Part shown: positions 1 to 11,804 of the stretch, piece after piece
How the letters are laid out: the number at the start of each line of letters is the position of its first letter
Numbering within the stretch: the first letter of the stretch is position 1
Origin: Cryphonectria parasitica EP155
Taxonomy: Eukaryota > Ascomycota > Sordariomycetes > Diaporthales > Cryphonectriaceae
Direction: 5' to 3'
DNA: 64,000 bases
NCBI RefSeq assembly: GCF_011745365.1
Contig: NW_024468909.1
Span: 186,001 to 250,000 of the forward strand
The notes under the pieces: generated by a model
Told to the model about the DNA's origin: nothing
Database searches by the model: none
Seen by the model: the letters and a program-made list of their open reading frames with translations, nothing else
Translations under genes and position numbers: made by a program

Positions 1-1255
1 GGACGACGGCGCCGCCAAACGGTCTCTCGCGCGTGGGGCCCGAGCGCAGGGCCTGGAGGACGCCCGTTGCGCCGTACGAGTGTCCAGCCAGAGTGATATT
101 GGCGGTGTTGAGGCGCCCGGCGAAGGACGACAGGAGACTCGGCGGCGCGTACCCTGGGTGTCGTGCATTCTGGAGAGCGACTTCCTCGGCGGCAGACGGG
201 GATGTGGTGATCTGGCGGAGGACATGGACGACAGCCTCGATCTCAGCCTCGCGGAAGGACAGCTGGGCTTGTTTCAACGCGGCCGTGTCCAATACCCCAT
301 CATCACCACCCTCGTAGGAAGCTGGGTCGAGATCGTTGAGGTGGAGGCTGTACTTCCACCTGGACTTTATTTCCATCCCGTCTTTGCGCGTGATCGCAGA
401 CGCCGGGCTGGAGCCGTCGCGATGTTCAATGGCTGCCACGACGACGCCGCGCGAGGCGAGCTCACCCAGGTAGGAGGTGTAGTCTGTGCGAGAGGAGGCC
501 ATCCCGTGGGAGAAAATTATGACAGGCAGCTGTTGTCCCTCTGCGTCCTCGCCTCCACCTCTTGGCGCTATTGAGTCAATCGCATCGTCGCCTTCCGTGG
601 GGAGCAACGGCGCGCCAATCTGTGCTGGGATCCGAATTCCGCCCACGGCCATCCACATTGCGAATGTGAAGACGTTGCGAATGAGGAAATTGTCCATCTT
701 TATGAAGCGCGCGTAGCCTTTTGCCGTGGCTGATATAGGCTTGGGAACCCAGTAGAGTTCATCCTCTTCATGTCTCTTCCAGCGAGTGCTCTGCTGAGTA
801 GGGTAGTAGAGGGTGAAGAGCACCGTCTCGACCTCGAACGCAGGCTGCCCGCTTTCCTTTGTGGTGATCTCACTGACACGCCGGGGTGCGGCAAGAGGCA
901 CCTCAATATCTAGGCCACCGACACCATATGGGCCTGTGTATCCTGGGAGGGATGATGCAAAGAGTGGGCGTGATAGAAGGAGGCAGTATAGTACGTAGAG
1001 GACAAAGGAAGTAAAAAGGACGTAGCGGATGGTGAGGCGAGGATGGAAGAAGAAGGTCACTAGGTGGGTGCATTTGCTCGTGAGTGTTTTCAGAATGCTA
1101 TACAGTTTCTCGAATCGTGATGATAATGATGATGGTGGGCCGGGCGCTGACCAGCGCATCCATTTTGGCGTTGTGGCCTGTCCGGGCTGCTGGGTGAGGA
1201 GGGTGTCATCTTCAAATCCTAGAGACGACATGGAAATCTCATCTGATTCGCGCAT
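1..1255 (-). CDS. PAF-acetylhydrolase-like alpha/beta hydrolase, partial (3' end beyond left edge)
   Basis: An uninterrupted minus-strand frame runs from an ATG at 1255 to the window edge, giving about 418 residues without the C-terminus. Near residues 75-95 there is a hydrophobic stretch (YVLFTSFVLYVLYCLLL) that should act as a signal anchor. The central part reads IIFSHGMASSRTDYTS, followed by ASRGVVVAAIEHRDGSSP and, close to the edge at about bases 76-92, the nucleophile elbow GHSYG. This arrangement is typical of the platelet-activating-factor acetylhydrolase / plasma lipoprotein phospholipase A2 family, which hydrolyses short or oxidised sn-2 acyl chains. The Ser of GHSYG is the expected nucleophile; the Asp and His of the triad would lie outside the window. 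A membrane-anchored location is inferred from the N-terminal helix. Family assignment is good; substrate is not known. Confidence 0.8.
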   Translation of the reverse strand, partial: MRESDEISMSSLGFEDDTLLTQQPGQATTPKWMRWSAPGPPSSLSSRFEKLYSILKTLTSKCTHLVTFFFHPRLTIRYVLFTSFVLYVLYCLLLSRPLFASSLPGYTGPYGVGGLDIEVPLAAPRRVSEITTKESGQPAFEVETVLFTLYYPTQQSTRWKRHEEDELYWVPKPISATAKGYARFIKMDNFLIRNVFTFAMWMAVGGIRIPAQIGAPLLPTEGDDAIDSIAPRGGGEDAEGQQLPVIIFSHGMASSRTDYTSYLGELASRGVVVAAIEHRDGSSPASAITRKDGMEIKSRWKYSLHLNDLDPASYEGGDDGVLDTAALKQAQLSFREAEIEAVVHVLRQITTSPSAAEEVALQNARHPGYAPPSLLSSFAGRLNTANITLAGHSYGATGVLQALRSGPTRERPFGGAVV

Positions 1256-4200
1256 AGTGTATGTTAAGTTGTCCACAAAAAAGGCAGGTATGAGAACGAT
1301 GCATGTGAAGTGATCGGATTCGTTGTTCAGCACATTTCAGACTTCAACCCGCAAGAGTTGTTTCTTGTAGAGAAGTTCAAAGGTGTAGAACATGTAGAGG
1401 CTTGAGGAAAGTGAGTAGAGCCGGTATCTCATACGTCATTTGGTGATATACTGCATCAGACCTTGCAAACCCTTACCCTAAGACCAAGGCTGCGCTATGT
1501 TGGATATTACCATAGTAGATCCTGATATCTGATATCTAGCTTCCCAAGTTCATTGTTCCGTTTCTCATTTCATGATCTGCATACTATATGAGTTATAATG
1601 CAAGTGTCTTGCTCCTTCTTAAAGAAAGGAAGAGGCGAGGCCCTACGCTCGCTGCACTAATGTCCCACTGTTTCCGACTGACGCCTCTCCTGCGCTGCAC
1701 TGACAGCCCGCTCTTTCAGCAGCCTCTCACTTGCAGTATACTAATATACTTATCACCACTCTTGTGAGCATAAACTTCTTGTGTATTTAGGAATCTTCGC
1801 AATGCTACAGTGCTCATTACATGGAGAGTCTGGATGGACTGTCATGAGGGGACTCTTGAGACTGAGGTGTTAGACGAGGAAGAGAACGGGTGAACATGTT
1901 TACATCTCGATGCTATACACGGGGCTCAATTGGATTTACCATATGGGGCTAACATGCTTCTATTGGAAGTGCTATCGGAATTGGTGTCGACACGAAGTTC
2001 GCTTCCTACAATACGATGCCAGGCTGGGAATGCTATTCATGGGACTTCCACGGAGAGGACTGCTGTAAATTTCACGAAGGCAGCGGAACTATTACGCTGA
2101 GACGTACGGCGTTGGTGACAAGAGAGAAAGCCATTTGGAATCATTCAGGGGTACTACTTGTTTTACCAAAGTGGACAAAATCTGAGTTAGTACTCTGCGC
2201 CTCAAACATTCTTAAAATATCTCGATTTATTAGCAATTGTTACTAAATTGTATTGCAGGTAATGCATTTGCTACATGTCAAAGGCCGGTTCTATCCATGG
2301 TTGGCATGAAGAGCTCTGGAGCAAGGAATTCAACCGAATTCGTATGGCATAAGCTAAGCTAAAGGAATGTTAACATATTGACGCTGTAGTCTGGACTGGA
2401 GAGCGTTATTATAACGGGCAACTGAGCAGCGTTGTGAATTTATGATGAGCTTTCAAGTATGGAAGATTCGTGGCTTGACTCGCTATAGCACACGAAAGGA
2501 ATCAACGGCACGGAGTGTGCTCCCCATCTGGCATGGCAGCTGGTCTGACAGATTTGCCACGACAACATTTACAGCAGGTGGGATCCCTTGAAGGCGAGTC
2601 TTGACGAAGTATGGCAACCTCTGGTTGGGTACTTTGCGCTGTCTTGGTCTCAAAATCTCTAAAGATAATGAAAATGGTTGTTGAATCGAGTAAGTCTGTC
2701 ATCCATTTAGTCTCATCGCCACGATGCTCGGCACAACCAGGGTGAATGGTACGCACGATCATCAGAAGACGTAAATGGGACGAAGACGTGACTGTCTACC
2801 ATCAGATGGCTCACGGCATCATTATTCGAACAAGGAATCGGGTTAAAACGGCAAATGCCGCCCCAGTGTCGTTGGTCACCAGCCAAGGTACTGAGCTGGT
2901 GAGAACCGTTTTCGGTTTCCGGGTTGTATTTCCGGTTTCTCCCCAGCCTTTTAAGAGCTTTTTATGATGATCATCTTGTGATTTATGTTCAAAATTTTGT
3001 AATCGATTGCATGCTTAGTCGTTGACCATCGGAATCTCGGTCGTATTATCAAGCAGGAATTCGGCAAAGCGGCAAAGAGGTCTTTGTTGCGCTGTGATCA
3101 TCTGCACGTCTTTCACCTGTGAGCTTGCCAGCGACTATCTCAGTCATTCCAGACCGGAAGACGTGGATAGGTTACTGCTCTAGGTTCGAGCGATAATACG
3201 TGATCTTGAAAAGAGGAGGTCTTCGTGTTGGCGGGACCTCTTCTCATTGTCGGCGTTGGTGGCTTCCTTGTTCGTAGGAACCGTGTGGCGATCAGTCGAT
3301 GGCGTGCTTCATATGTGGCAAGACAATAAATATGTCAGTCAGAATACGAGCATGCCCAGTGGATGTGGGAGAGAACTGCGCTGCGGAGACACTTTGTATG
3401 TTGCGTATTGACGAGCCCAAAGACCTCCGCAAGAGGTGTGTTATGTCCACTCTCCTCCTCTTTATCAAACCTTACTGGTCCATTTTTCACAATGGCCTTG
3501 ACATTGTTTATTGCACAAAATACACGACTGCCATCGTTGAAAAATGCTATCAACATCACCACCCTCGAAGAAGCGTCATCACGACTCGAAATCGTAGGCG
3601 AAGTTGATAATGACAGCCAAAAAAGCCGGATAGATGGCAGGTTAAAGCTCAACAAAGATAGATATCTCATATCAAGCTCTTTAGTTCACTATAGACTGGA
3701 TGAGTGTTGGCAGACAGGACCAGGTACTGCAAGGTCTTTTTAAAAAAAGAATTTCAGGCCCAGTGATGAAATATTTAGAAAAGCATAAGGACATACACTA
3801 ATGTATATTCAGTCGGAATATGCCGAACCCAGCTCCGAAGGGTCTCATTGTCTGATACGAAATTGCTCATGATTTACGCCATAGGGAAGGTTCTCCGCCA
3901 GTCATCCTTGAATGGCGGGGTGAGAACGCACCATCAGGAACAGGCGACTGACTCGACGTGAACATGACTGACTGGTACCAACTCCTCGTCAAAGTTTGCA
4001 GATGCGGTAGTCGCGCTTGTGTTTGTTGAGCTGGTACAATTCCGTTGGTACAAGTTCGAGGCTGCGAATAGTGGTCTGAGACTCACACAAGGTCAATATT
4101 CGACATGAGTCTAAAATTGGCACATCGGTATCGACCCATCCGCTTCAGACAGTATGGGAAAGTAACCTGTTTGTCATATAGATCTCATAATCTGTCGGAG

Positions 4201-6017
4201 AGCGATATGAACTCAGGGCGTGAATATGCGCGCTTGAAACGCGGGTTTGGAGGCGATCTCGAGGCAAGTATGCGAGTATGGAGACTGCCCAGGTGCCGGA
4301 TGGAACGATAGACATTGGGTGTGTGGAACTTCGGGGACTGCGTTGGCTCTGAATAACGCCTTATGAGAATGCAGTGGCAAGAATGTCAAGCAAAATCAAC
4401 GCCGGGTGGGCTGGACCGAGCACATTTGCAGCGCGCGGTTTACCCGTTGTCGACACGCAGTGTAGGTTGGCGTTGGCAATCTAAAGACCTTCTTGAAAGG
4501 GACTGAATACGTGGCAGGGTTGGAAGCAAGCAAACAAGAAAAAGGTGGCAAGCAAATACTTTCTTATAGCGATGACTCTAAAGTCATCCAGGAGGAGACT
4601 AGGCGAGAAATACTTTTCCGCAAGTAATTGCTGATGCAAATTGCCTGAGAACTTCGATGACTGACACAGAAAGACGAACATCATCGTCGAGTCCTACCAA
4701 AACAGACCAACCACGACCCTAGCCGTATCTACACCCTATTTTTTGAAACAAAGAAGAAGAAGAAAGACAGACAGAAAAAAACAAGCCTTTTGGTGCGTTT
4801 GGCCTGTCACGAGACCGTATGAGGAAGGTGACTTCGGCGGACTCTCTGGATATGCAACTCCAAATCTACCGACGAACGCATCCCGAAGGTGCTCTCGAAT
4901 TGGAGCTAAATGGATTCATAGCTGTCTGCATATGCTCAATGTGGAAGGTAAATATTTAACCTCACGCAGGCGAAGAGAGCCGCAATGCGCCCTGAAAAGC
5001 CATATCAGGGGAAACTTGGCATGAAGCTCTTATTCATCCCACCCGTTATCATGCACTGCATACCACTTTGAGGGAACGAAAAAAGCGTAATACGAACTAA
5101 ACATTGCATCTCTTTCATTTCACTCCAAATCAACACAGAGACCGGTGTTATAGAGGCCGTCCTCGATGACGACAAGTTGGGAAGAAATGACAAAATCGCT
5201 CGCTCCCTCTTATCTCCCCGGCGCGCCCAGGTCGCTAGCTGTCAATGGACTGAGCGGGGTTGTCAGTATGGGTAAATCAGTGTGCCACCTTGCAAGCAGC
5301 TTAGTGAAAGCTCTGCCGTGATTGACCAGAAATTGAAACGGAGTAGGTCCCATTCTAGGAATGACTGGACAATTCATCCCCCACACCCCCCCCCCCCATT
5401 TGTATATGTCGTGCATATGCAGCGAGGACCCTTGCCGTTGGGACTTTGTTCTGAGCACAAGACCCTCATCAGCATATCTCTCTAAACCATCTTCGTGCCC
5501 TGCCGTGCCTGATGCCAGGCGGCAATAGCTCTGGTCACACGGCACGCAAGCTGACCTAGGGTGTGGTTACCCTGGGCAGCTCCCAGCATCCCGATTTGTC
5601 CTCATCTTCGCCCAAGCACCAGGTCAATGGGCGAGCGGACTGCTCACATGCCTTTTCGGCACCTTTGAGCCCGGTGCACCATTTCGCTTGGACCTGCAGG
5701 TGTACCAACCACCGGGGATAGGGTGGGGCCCTCCTTTGGACCGCCTCTCCATTTGTCCTCGTCTCTAGAAGAAGACGTGATGGCGGTGTTATGGACCGCA
5801 TCCATCGTAATCGGAACAGTCTTGGAGTGGGTACAACCGGCGTCTTTTTATATAACAAGAGGTCATCCGCCCCGACTTGGCTTAAGGCATTATAGCAATG
5901 ATGGCCAGGCAGGAGTCTTAACCCTAGATGGTCTTTACAGCCCATCTTGTTTTACGACACGACACTTCTCTCTACGACACTCATCCCTGGGTCTGACCCG
6001 TTAGTCGACGTACGATA
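1256..6017. other. Long stretch without a recognisable gene (4.8 kb)
   Basis: Only short open frames of up to about 130 codons occur here on both strands. None shows a recognisable motif or a splice pattern that joins them. Base composition is mixed and fairly AT-rich up to about 5.2 kb, with a more GC-rich patch at 5.2-6.0 kb. A run of 12 C lies at 5386-5397. The right part must hold the promoter of the permease gene starting at 6018, and the left part the promoter of the hydrolase starting at 1255. Confidence 0.6.
5386..5397. repeat. C12 homopolymer
   Basis: Twelve consecutive C residues lie in non-coding DNA upstream of the ACS permease gene. This is a simple mononucleotide tract with no evident function. 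Confidence 0.9.
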
Positions 6018-8154
6018 ATGGCCGAGGAGAAGGATTTGGAAGTGGCGGTGGCCTCGAGCCAGACGAGTGCCAGCAACAAGGAAGTAGGTGATGTTGACAC
6101 CGTGGATTGGTCACCAGAGGAGGAACAGAGGTTGGTGCGAAAGTGAGTTGAATGTCCAATTGACCTTGAGAAAGGATCGACATAGGCTGACTTAGTTTTA
6201 CCAGGCTGGATTGGATCATCCTACCTCCCCTGGTGTTCGCTTTCCTTGCTCTTCAGCTCGACAGAGGCAACATGTAAGCTCTCAAGCCAATGGAATCAAT
6301 CGAGAAAGTCAGGAATTGATTTTTGCAAAAACAAAACAGAGGAGCGGCGTACACAGACGGTTTCGCCTTTGATGTGGGCATAACCCAGGATCAATACAAT
6401 ACTGGTAACACTTTGTTCTCGGTTGGCACCGTTGTTCTTCAAGTAAGGACTTTCCTTTTCTTCTGTTTATGCCCACAATGCTAGTTACTCAATACTAATC
6501 AGCAGCGCAGATACCAAGCAACTTGATTCTCTACCGGATCGGACCAACAATTTGGGTCGTTGCACAAATATTCGCCTTTGGCCTAGTATCTACATTCCAA
6601 GCGTGGCAGCATGGCCGCCGGGCCTTTTTTGCAACGCGGACGCTCCTTGGGTAAGTACTGTACTATTCATCACTAATGCGTGCCATTGCCGTTGGAACTA
6701 TGTCGAACTGCTAGGGCAGTTCACAGTAGTCTGGGCTTCGTCGAGCTGACAATGGATTGCAGGCTGTGCGAATCCGGCTTTATACCCGCAGGTCTTTACA
6801 CCCTATCACGATGGTACAAGAAGAGTGAAATTAGCAAGAGATACGCGATATATTTCTTTGGAAACAACTTGGCGACTGCTATCTCAGGCCTCCTAGCGTC
6901 TGGCATGTAAGTTTATGTGTCGAGCCCGATCAGGTTGGACTCAAACGTTGACGAAAATATACAGCCTGCGTCTGGACGGTGTACGCGGATTCTATGGTTG
7001 GCAGTGGTTGTTTATTGTAAGTCATGGCTCAATCCTTGTTGGTATGACAGCACTGACAGACTCTTCACAGATTGAAGGAGTGTGGACACTTGCTACTGGC
7101 GTCTACTTTGCCATCATCTTCCCCAAGTCGCCGGACCACCCGGTCTCGCTTTTGGGCATCCGCTGGTTCAGTGAGCATGATTCCCACATCATGACTCGCA
7201 GGGTTTTGATCGACGACCCTGCAAAGGCTCAAGGACGGTTGCATGTGAGCTGGCATGAGATCCGGAGGACGGTAAGTTTCTTCTGGTAGAGAAGATGACA
7301 ATCTCATTAACTGACAATCTGATTTGCTAGATTACGAACTGGCGACTTTTCTCCCACATCATCATTCCTCTTGCTGGAATAGCCCCTTCTTGGACGCTGG
7401 GTGCTTATGCACCTTACTTGATCATGGAAATGGGCTACGGCTTACTTACAGCCAATGCACTGTGTTCTATTGGAGGCTTCATGTTGTTGCCAATGAACCT
7501 CCTCTGGGGTTATATTGCGTAAGTGTCTTACGATAACATAAACAACGTTGACATGCGTGCTGACGACATGTAATAGTGACCGTACTCGTCGCCGTGGCTT
7601 GATGGTATCAATCGGACTCTTCCTCTTCCTCGCTTTTACAGTCAGTTTTATTCCCCTGACCAAGCCCGGCTGGAAAATGAACAGTTTGACTGACAACTAT
7701 TCCCCTATTCCAGATTGCCAATCGCAAACTCATCCTTGTCGACAATAAGAAGCTCAGGCTTCCGATGCTTATATTCATGGTTGCGTTTTCCGCCTGTTGG
7801 TGTAAGTAATTTATCAGAGAATGAGAGCAAAAGCATTTACAGCCTCGAAGCTCCATACACTGACGTCCACCAACTTCAGATCCTATCAATGCATCCTTGG
7901 TAGCACTGAACGCCAGCACGCCCGAAGAGAGATCAGTCTCCTTGGCAACCGTCACAATGTGTGCAAACCTGGCCGGAATTATCGGCAGCAACCTTTTCCG
8001 GGCGTCCGATGCGCCATTCTACCCCCACGGATGGGACTCCCTCTGTGCAGTTGTAGGCACGGCTCTTGCGTTCTCCTTGATCGTGAACCTTCAATATTAC
8101 ATTTTGAACAGGAGAATGCGAAACAAAGAGGGAGTGGAGCCATGGCACATTTAG
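6018..8154 (+). CDS. MFS permease of the anion:cation symporter family (Dal5/Tna1-like)
   Basis: Eleven exons (6018-6142, 6205-6273, 6340-6442, 6511-6650, 6763-6906, 6965-7016, 7071-7271, 7331-7518, 7577-7640, 7714-7801, 7880-8154) join to 482 codons with consensus GT-AG borders. The N-terminus is polar and acidic (ends DWSPEEEQRLVRK). It is followed by LDWIILPP and LDRGNI, which are hallmarks of the Dal5/Tna1-like anion:cation symporters. Later segments fit the usual 12 helices: FSVGTVVLQIPSN, LCESGFIPAGLY, GWQWLFIIEG, and a loop with DRTRRRG before the second half. Members carry organic anions such as allantoate, nicotinate, pantothenate or carboxylates across the plasma membrane, driven by protons. 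It stands 0.6 kb from the reductase gene of the mycosporine cluster, tail to tail, so a role in that pathway is possible but not shown. Substrate cannot be read from sequence. Confidence 0.88.
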
Positions 8155-8770
8155 TGACCGACTGCGGTTGAGGAATGGACTGGTTGGCAACATTAGTGGT
8201 TGCTTATGACGAGATGCCTGATTTTTGTATGAAGCTCCTACGCATTGGCATTTTCCGCATCACATACCCCTTTTCGCTTTATTTTCTTTTTATTTTTTAT
8301 TTTCTTCTTTCCTTGCGGATAATTGTATATATCAAGCATGACATTGGGGCATCTGGTATTGGGGTTTCGAAGAAAAGGAATCTACTTGACGAGTAGTGTT
8401 CACTGCTGAACTATCAAGAGGGTTGACAGTTATTAGTAGGGGACGAACATAAGCAGGAGAACACCTACGAAGATCAGTCAAAGGACAATACACACTGAAA
8501 GATTTTTCTGGATGATTATATGTTTATCTTGACTCCCATGACGTGTGGTGACATCGTGTTCATAGGTTTTTGGTTGGCAGTATTTGGGTAGCACAACACT
8601 TGTAATCAATGGATGGTGATATATTTTACCGAAGTTTGATTTATAGGTCTGTTCATTAAGAAGTACGAGGAATCCATCACTCAGTCAGAGGGGATTCCGG
8701 CATACAGATTCACCTGCAGCCGCCGCTCGACTCCATGTGTGGCACAACCAATCGACTTGTTGCCAGCACT
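8155..8770. other. Intergenic, convergent 3' ends
   Basis: This gap lies between the stop codons of the ACS permease (plus strand) and the reductase-like gene (minus strand). It is AT-rich with T-rich runs at about 8275-8315, as expected of 3' untranslated and polyadenylation regions. No gene is visible. Confidence 0.6.
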
Positions 8771-10249
8771 TCATAGCATTACCTCTGGCACCTTTTGCTC
8801 TGTTGACTGCGGCTCCGATATCTCCTTGGGCCTTGTCTTCATCTTCGTAACCAACGGTAGTAGCAAGTTTTGTCTCACACCCTGCAGAACGATCCTGAAA
8901 TACTCAGTCTTGTCGAATCCGTCATCCAAGACCGGACATGAATAACGGTAGTCGTAGGTGTGTGATACGAAATAACGAAAGTGTGTGTCGATCTGCCTCA
9001 GCCGTATCATCGTTTTCCGTGCCTTGGCTGCGCCATCCCAGTCCAGTCTCGTAATGGCCACCAACTCGGCGAGCTTGACTGGTATGTACTGAAAGAGGAA
9101 CTCGTATAGGTAGTACAATCCATCATTGACTCCAACATAATAGCCCTTGGGTTTGTATAGGACGATGTTCTGAGGCTGCGCAAAGTATCCGACCGTCTCA
9201 AAAGCGAGATCCCACGTGCTGGGGCCCATCTTGGTGGTTGAAACGCAGTGGACGATTTTGGCCGTATCGTTCAAGTTCTTGAGATCGAAGCTTCCATATG
9301 ACGACAAATTGAGGGCCTCGTTGATGATGCATTTTGCCACCTCGTCCACAGGCACGACATCCAAGATTGCCGATGGGTCTCCATGTAGAACTCTGAGCCC
9401 CCCAAGCGCGAAGGCCGACATAGGACCTGCCAGCGCCGCGAAGCTGTCGATCCAACCAGGAAACGGATGTTGCAGGCTCGCTGAAATGATGCTTGGGCGC
9501 ACGATGGTGACGGGTGTGCGGCCCAGTTTCGAAGCAATCACATGCTCTGCCAGGCACTTTGCAAGAGTGTAATAGTTCGGGTGGCCAGTCTCAGCGATGA
9601 CCTCGTCGGGGCTTTTCCGTCCATCTTGTAGGTCTTGGAGGATCTGGGGTGCAGGCCTGGGAAGCACGACGAGCTGCTCCTAGATTGGCTCCTCCGTGTG
9701 CGGCGTGACGTAGGCGGTGGATACGAGGATGAGTTTACGCAGGTCAGAGCAGAGCTGGGCGAGTTCCAGGATGTTGACACTCGCTGTCACATTTTCGGCA
9801 AGGAGGACGTCGAGGGGGGATTCGAAAGCGACGCAGCCTGCGCAGTGGATGATGTGGGTAATCTTCTGTGTCCATTTGCTCAGAGTGTCCGGATCCAGCC
9901 CGCAGCTCGCTTCCATGAGGTCGCCAGATAATACCATAATTTCTTGGTACCAATCACTTGGGAGCTCTCTGAAGCATGGAGAGTTGACGACCTTGTCCTG
10001 GAATCGTTCAGAAGGCGGCTTGCCGCATGCTGCCCTGATCAAGACGAGGAGCTGATCGAAGTACAGAGAGCCATCAATCTTTCTTCGGATGAGTTCCTCA
10101 AGCACAACTTTGCCGAGGAAACCTGTCACGCCGGTGACGAGGATGACAACAGACGGGGCAGAGGATTCGGCTTGTGCTGCCTGCGCTGCCTGCTCGGTTT
10201 CAGGAACGTCGACAGTCATGCTGAAGTGCGGAAGTGAAAAGTTGACCAA
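8771..10249 (-). pseudogene. Fatty acyl-CoA reductase-like (NAD_binding_4/FAR_C), interrupted by in-frame TAG
   Basis: One frame of about 490 codons is open from 10249 (or the second ATG at 10219) to a stop at 8771, except for a single TAG at 9682-9680. The N-terminal part has a Rossmann dinucleotide motif (VTGVTGFLGKVVLEEL), IIHCAGCVAF, and the conserved LVSTAYVTPH just before the stop. Immediately after it come LPRPAPQILQDL, the catalytic YTLAK (Tyr-x-x-x-Lys) and IVRPSI. The C-terminus ends with a FAR_C-like domain (FRYFVSHTYDYRY, DKTEYFRIVL). The family reduces acyl-CoA thioesters to alcohols with NADPH. With conserved residues on both sides and no frame change, a point mutation such as CAG or GAG to TAG is the simplest explanation. 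A read error or readthrough cannot be excluded. If translation stops, the product has 189 residues and lacks the catalytic Tyr/Lys. It lies next to the mycosporine genes and is transcribed in the same direction as the methyltransferase. Confidence 0.75.
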
Positions 10250-10703
10250 GCTGTAATAACTTGATGATCATGATACTGAGCAAAGACTGATTTTGAATAG
10301 GATACGCGGAATGTGGTGGGAACAAGAATGGTAGAAGTGTGACTGCTCTAAGGGTGCTCGCCCCCAAGCTTGTTAGATGAGAAGCTGGTTAGACGAGAAG
10401 TCCAGAGTAGAAAGGCCAGCAACAAAGCATGGACTTCCCAAAATAATGATGTCATGCTAACCTCCCTTAAGATTTGTTTACAGTAGAAGGAAGCTTCAAT
10501 TGAAAAGCATTCAAACTGGGTATGTGCAGGAGCTAGATTGCTATTGGGTGAGGTCTGTCTTGCTCCTTCCCAGAGGAGTCAAGAAAGACAGCAGTGTTTC
10601 TTATGTCGCTAGGGATATTCTTGAAAATATAGCCTACCAACTACTTCGTACTTGAAGGCTTCAGTAGCAGGAAATCAACGTGTACATGTGGCTCTTCCAC
10701 TTC
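10250..10703. other. Intergenic, upstream of the reductase-like gene
   Basis: About 450 bases lie between the reductase start and the 3' end of the O-methyltransferase, both on the minus strand. They should contain the terminator of the methyltransferase and the promoter of the reductase. I see no further gene. Confidence 0.55.
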
Positions 10704-11804
10704 TCAAACACCATTTGAGTATCCCTCAACGGCAGTACACCTGGTGATTTCGACTGCGTCCTGCAAATCACAAATAAGGCATCAACAACAGTAAAGCTAC
10801 AGATAGGGTGAGAGTACAGGGATATATACGTACCGGAACGCCACTGGGCTCCCAGCCTTCGATGAACTTGCTGGCATAGACAAGATTTGGGTTTCCAAAA
10901 AGGTCTGTCTCTGATACCTCGCCGCCGGCGTCGGTCTTATAGACATGTTTGGCTCGATCCGGCAGCGAAAGCGGATCTGCCCCAGCTGTCGCCTTTTGAT
11001 ACTCTTGACGCTTCATCTCGACTGTGCTCCTGACGTACTTCAAGTATGGAGGGTTCCCAGGTTTGACCACTATGTACATGGCGCAGTGCAACGTGTCAGT
11101 GCAAAGATCCTGTCACTCAGGCTGGTTATCACGTTTGATGCTTGTATCGACGTACCGTTGTCAGCTGCGAGCACCGACCCAGGCCCGACCAGGCTCAACT
11201 CCTCGCACAGCTTCAGATCACGAACATACAGCGGCTTCAGATGATCAAGAAACAGCATGTCGATCTTCTTCAGCGTGCCATTCGCATGCAGCCTCCTCAG
11301 GGACGAGGAGCTGGTACCGATCTCTACCTGGACGACGTCATGAAGCCCTGCAAGGTCCACCAGACTCGAGATCACAGCACCAAATTCTGGACTGTACTCG
11401 AGACTGTAGTATTTCTTCCCGCCAGCTTCTCTGAAGGCAGCCCCAAAGACGATGGCCGAGTAGCCGACGTAGCCGCCCAGCTCAACCATGACCTGCGGCC
11501 TGACCTCCTTGATGAGTTCTGTCACGATCCCAGATTTGAACTCGCCCACGTTCATGAGATACTTCTTGGTCTTTCCATATTCATCAATGGCATCTATCAC
11601 CTTCTGCGGATTTCCACGAATCTCGTCAAGCTTGGGGTGGTTGTAGATAAAGTGAAGCAATGCGATTTCACGTCCATCGTTGAACTAATGAACCGTCATC
11701 AGATTCAGAAAGCAGTCATGAATGAATCCCCTCACTTGAGAACTCACGTATTCTTCCTCCTGAGGCTGGTATGCTGTTCCCGGAAAAATTCCTAAGGTGC
11801 TCAT
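10704..11804 (-). CDS. Catechol-type O-methyltransferase, probable MysB-equivalent
   Basis: Four exons (11804-11748, 11684-11156, 11069-10834, 10760-10704) give 292 residues. The protein starts MSTLGIFPGTAYQPQEEEY and carries a class I SAM-dependent methyltransferase core: VMVELGGYVGYSAI (SAM-binding glycine loop), YSLEYSPEF (acidic residue for the ribose), DMLFLDHLKPLY (metal-binding Asp) and VLAADNVVKPGNPPY (Asp-Asn metal ligands). The last two are hallmarks of COMT-type enzymes. The donor after LAADN, the acceptor before VVKPGN and the short last exon ending EGYSNGV are all consensus. In the mycosporine pathway an O-methyltransferase converts demethyl-4-deoxygadusol to 4-deoxygadusol. The gene is divergent from the cyclase and shares a 1.5-kb upstream region with it, so that role is likely. 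Cyanobacterial MysB belongs to a related but different methyltransferase subfamily, so equivalence rests on context. Confidence 0.82.

Noticed and set aside
5556..5945. Minus-strand open frame of 129 codons in a GC-richer patch
   Set aside because: No motif, no Rossmann or membrane pattern, and an overlapping plus-strand frame of similar quality; most likely chance.
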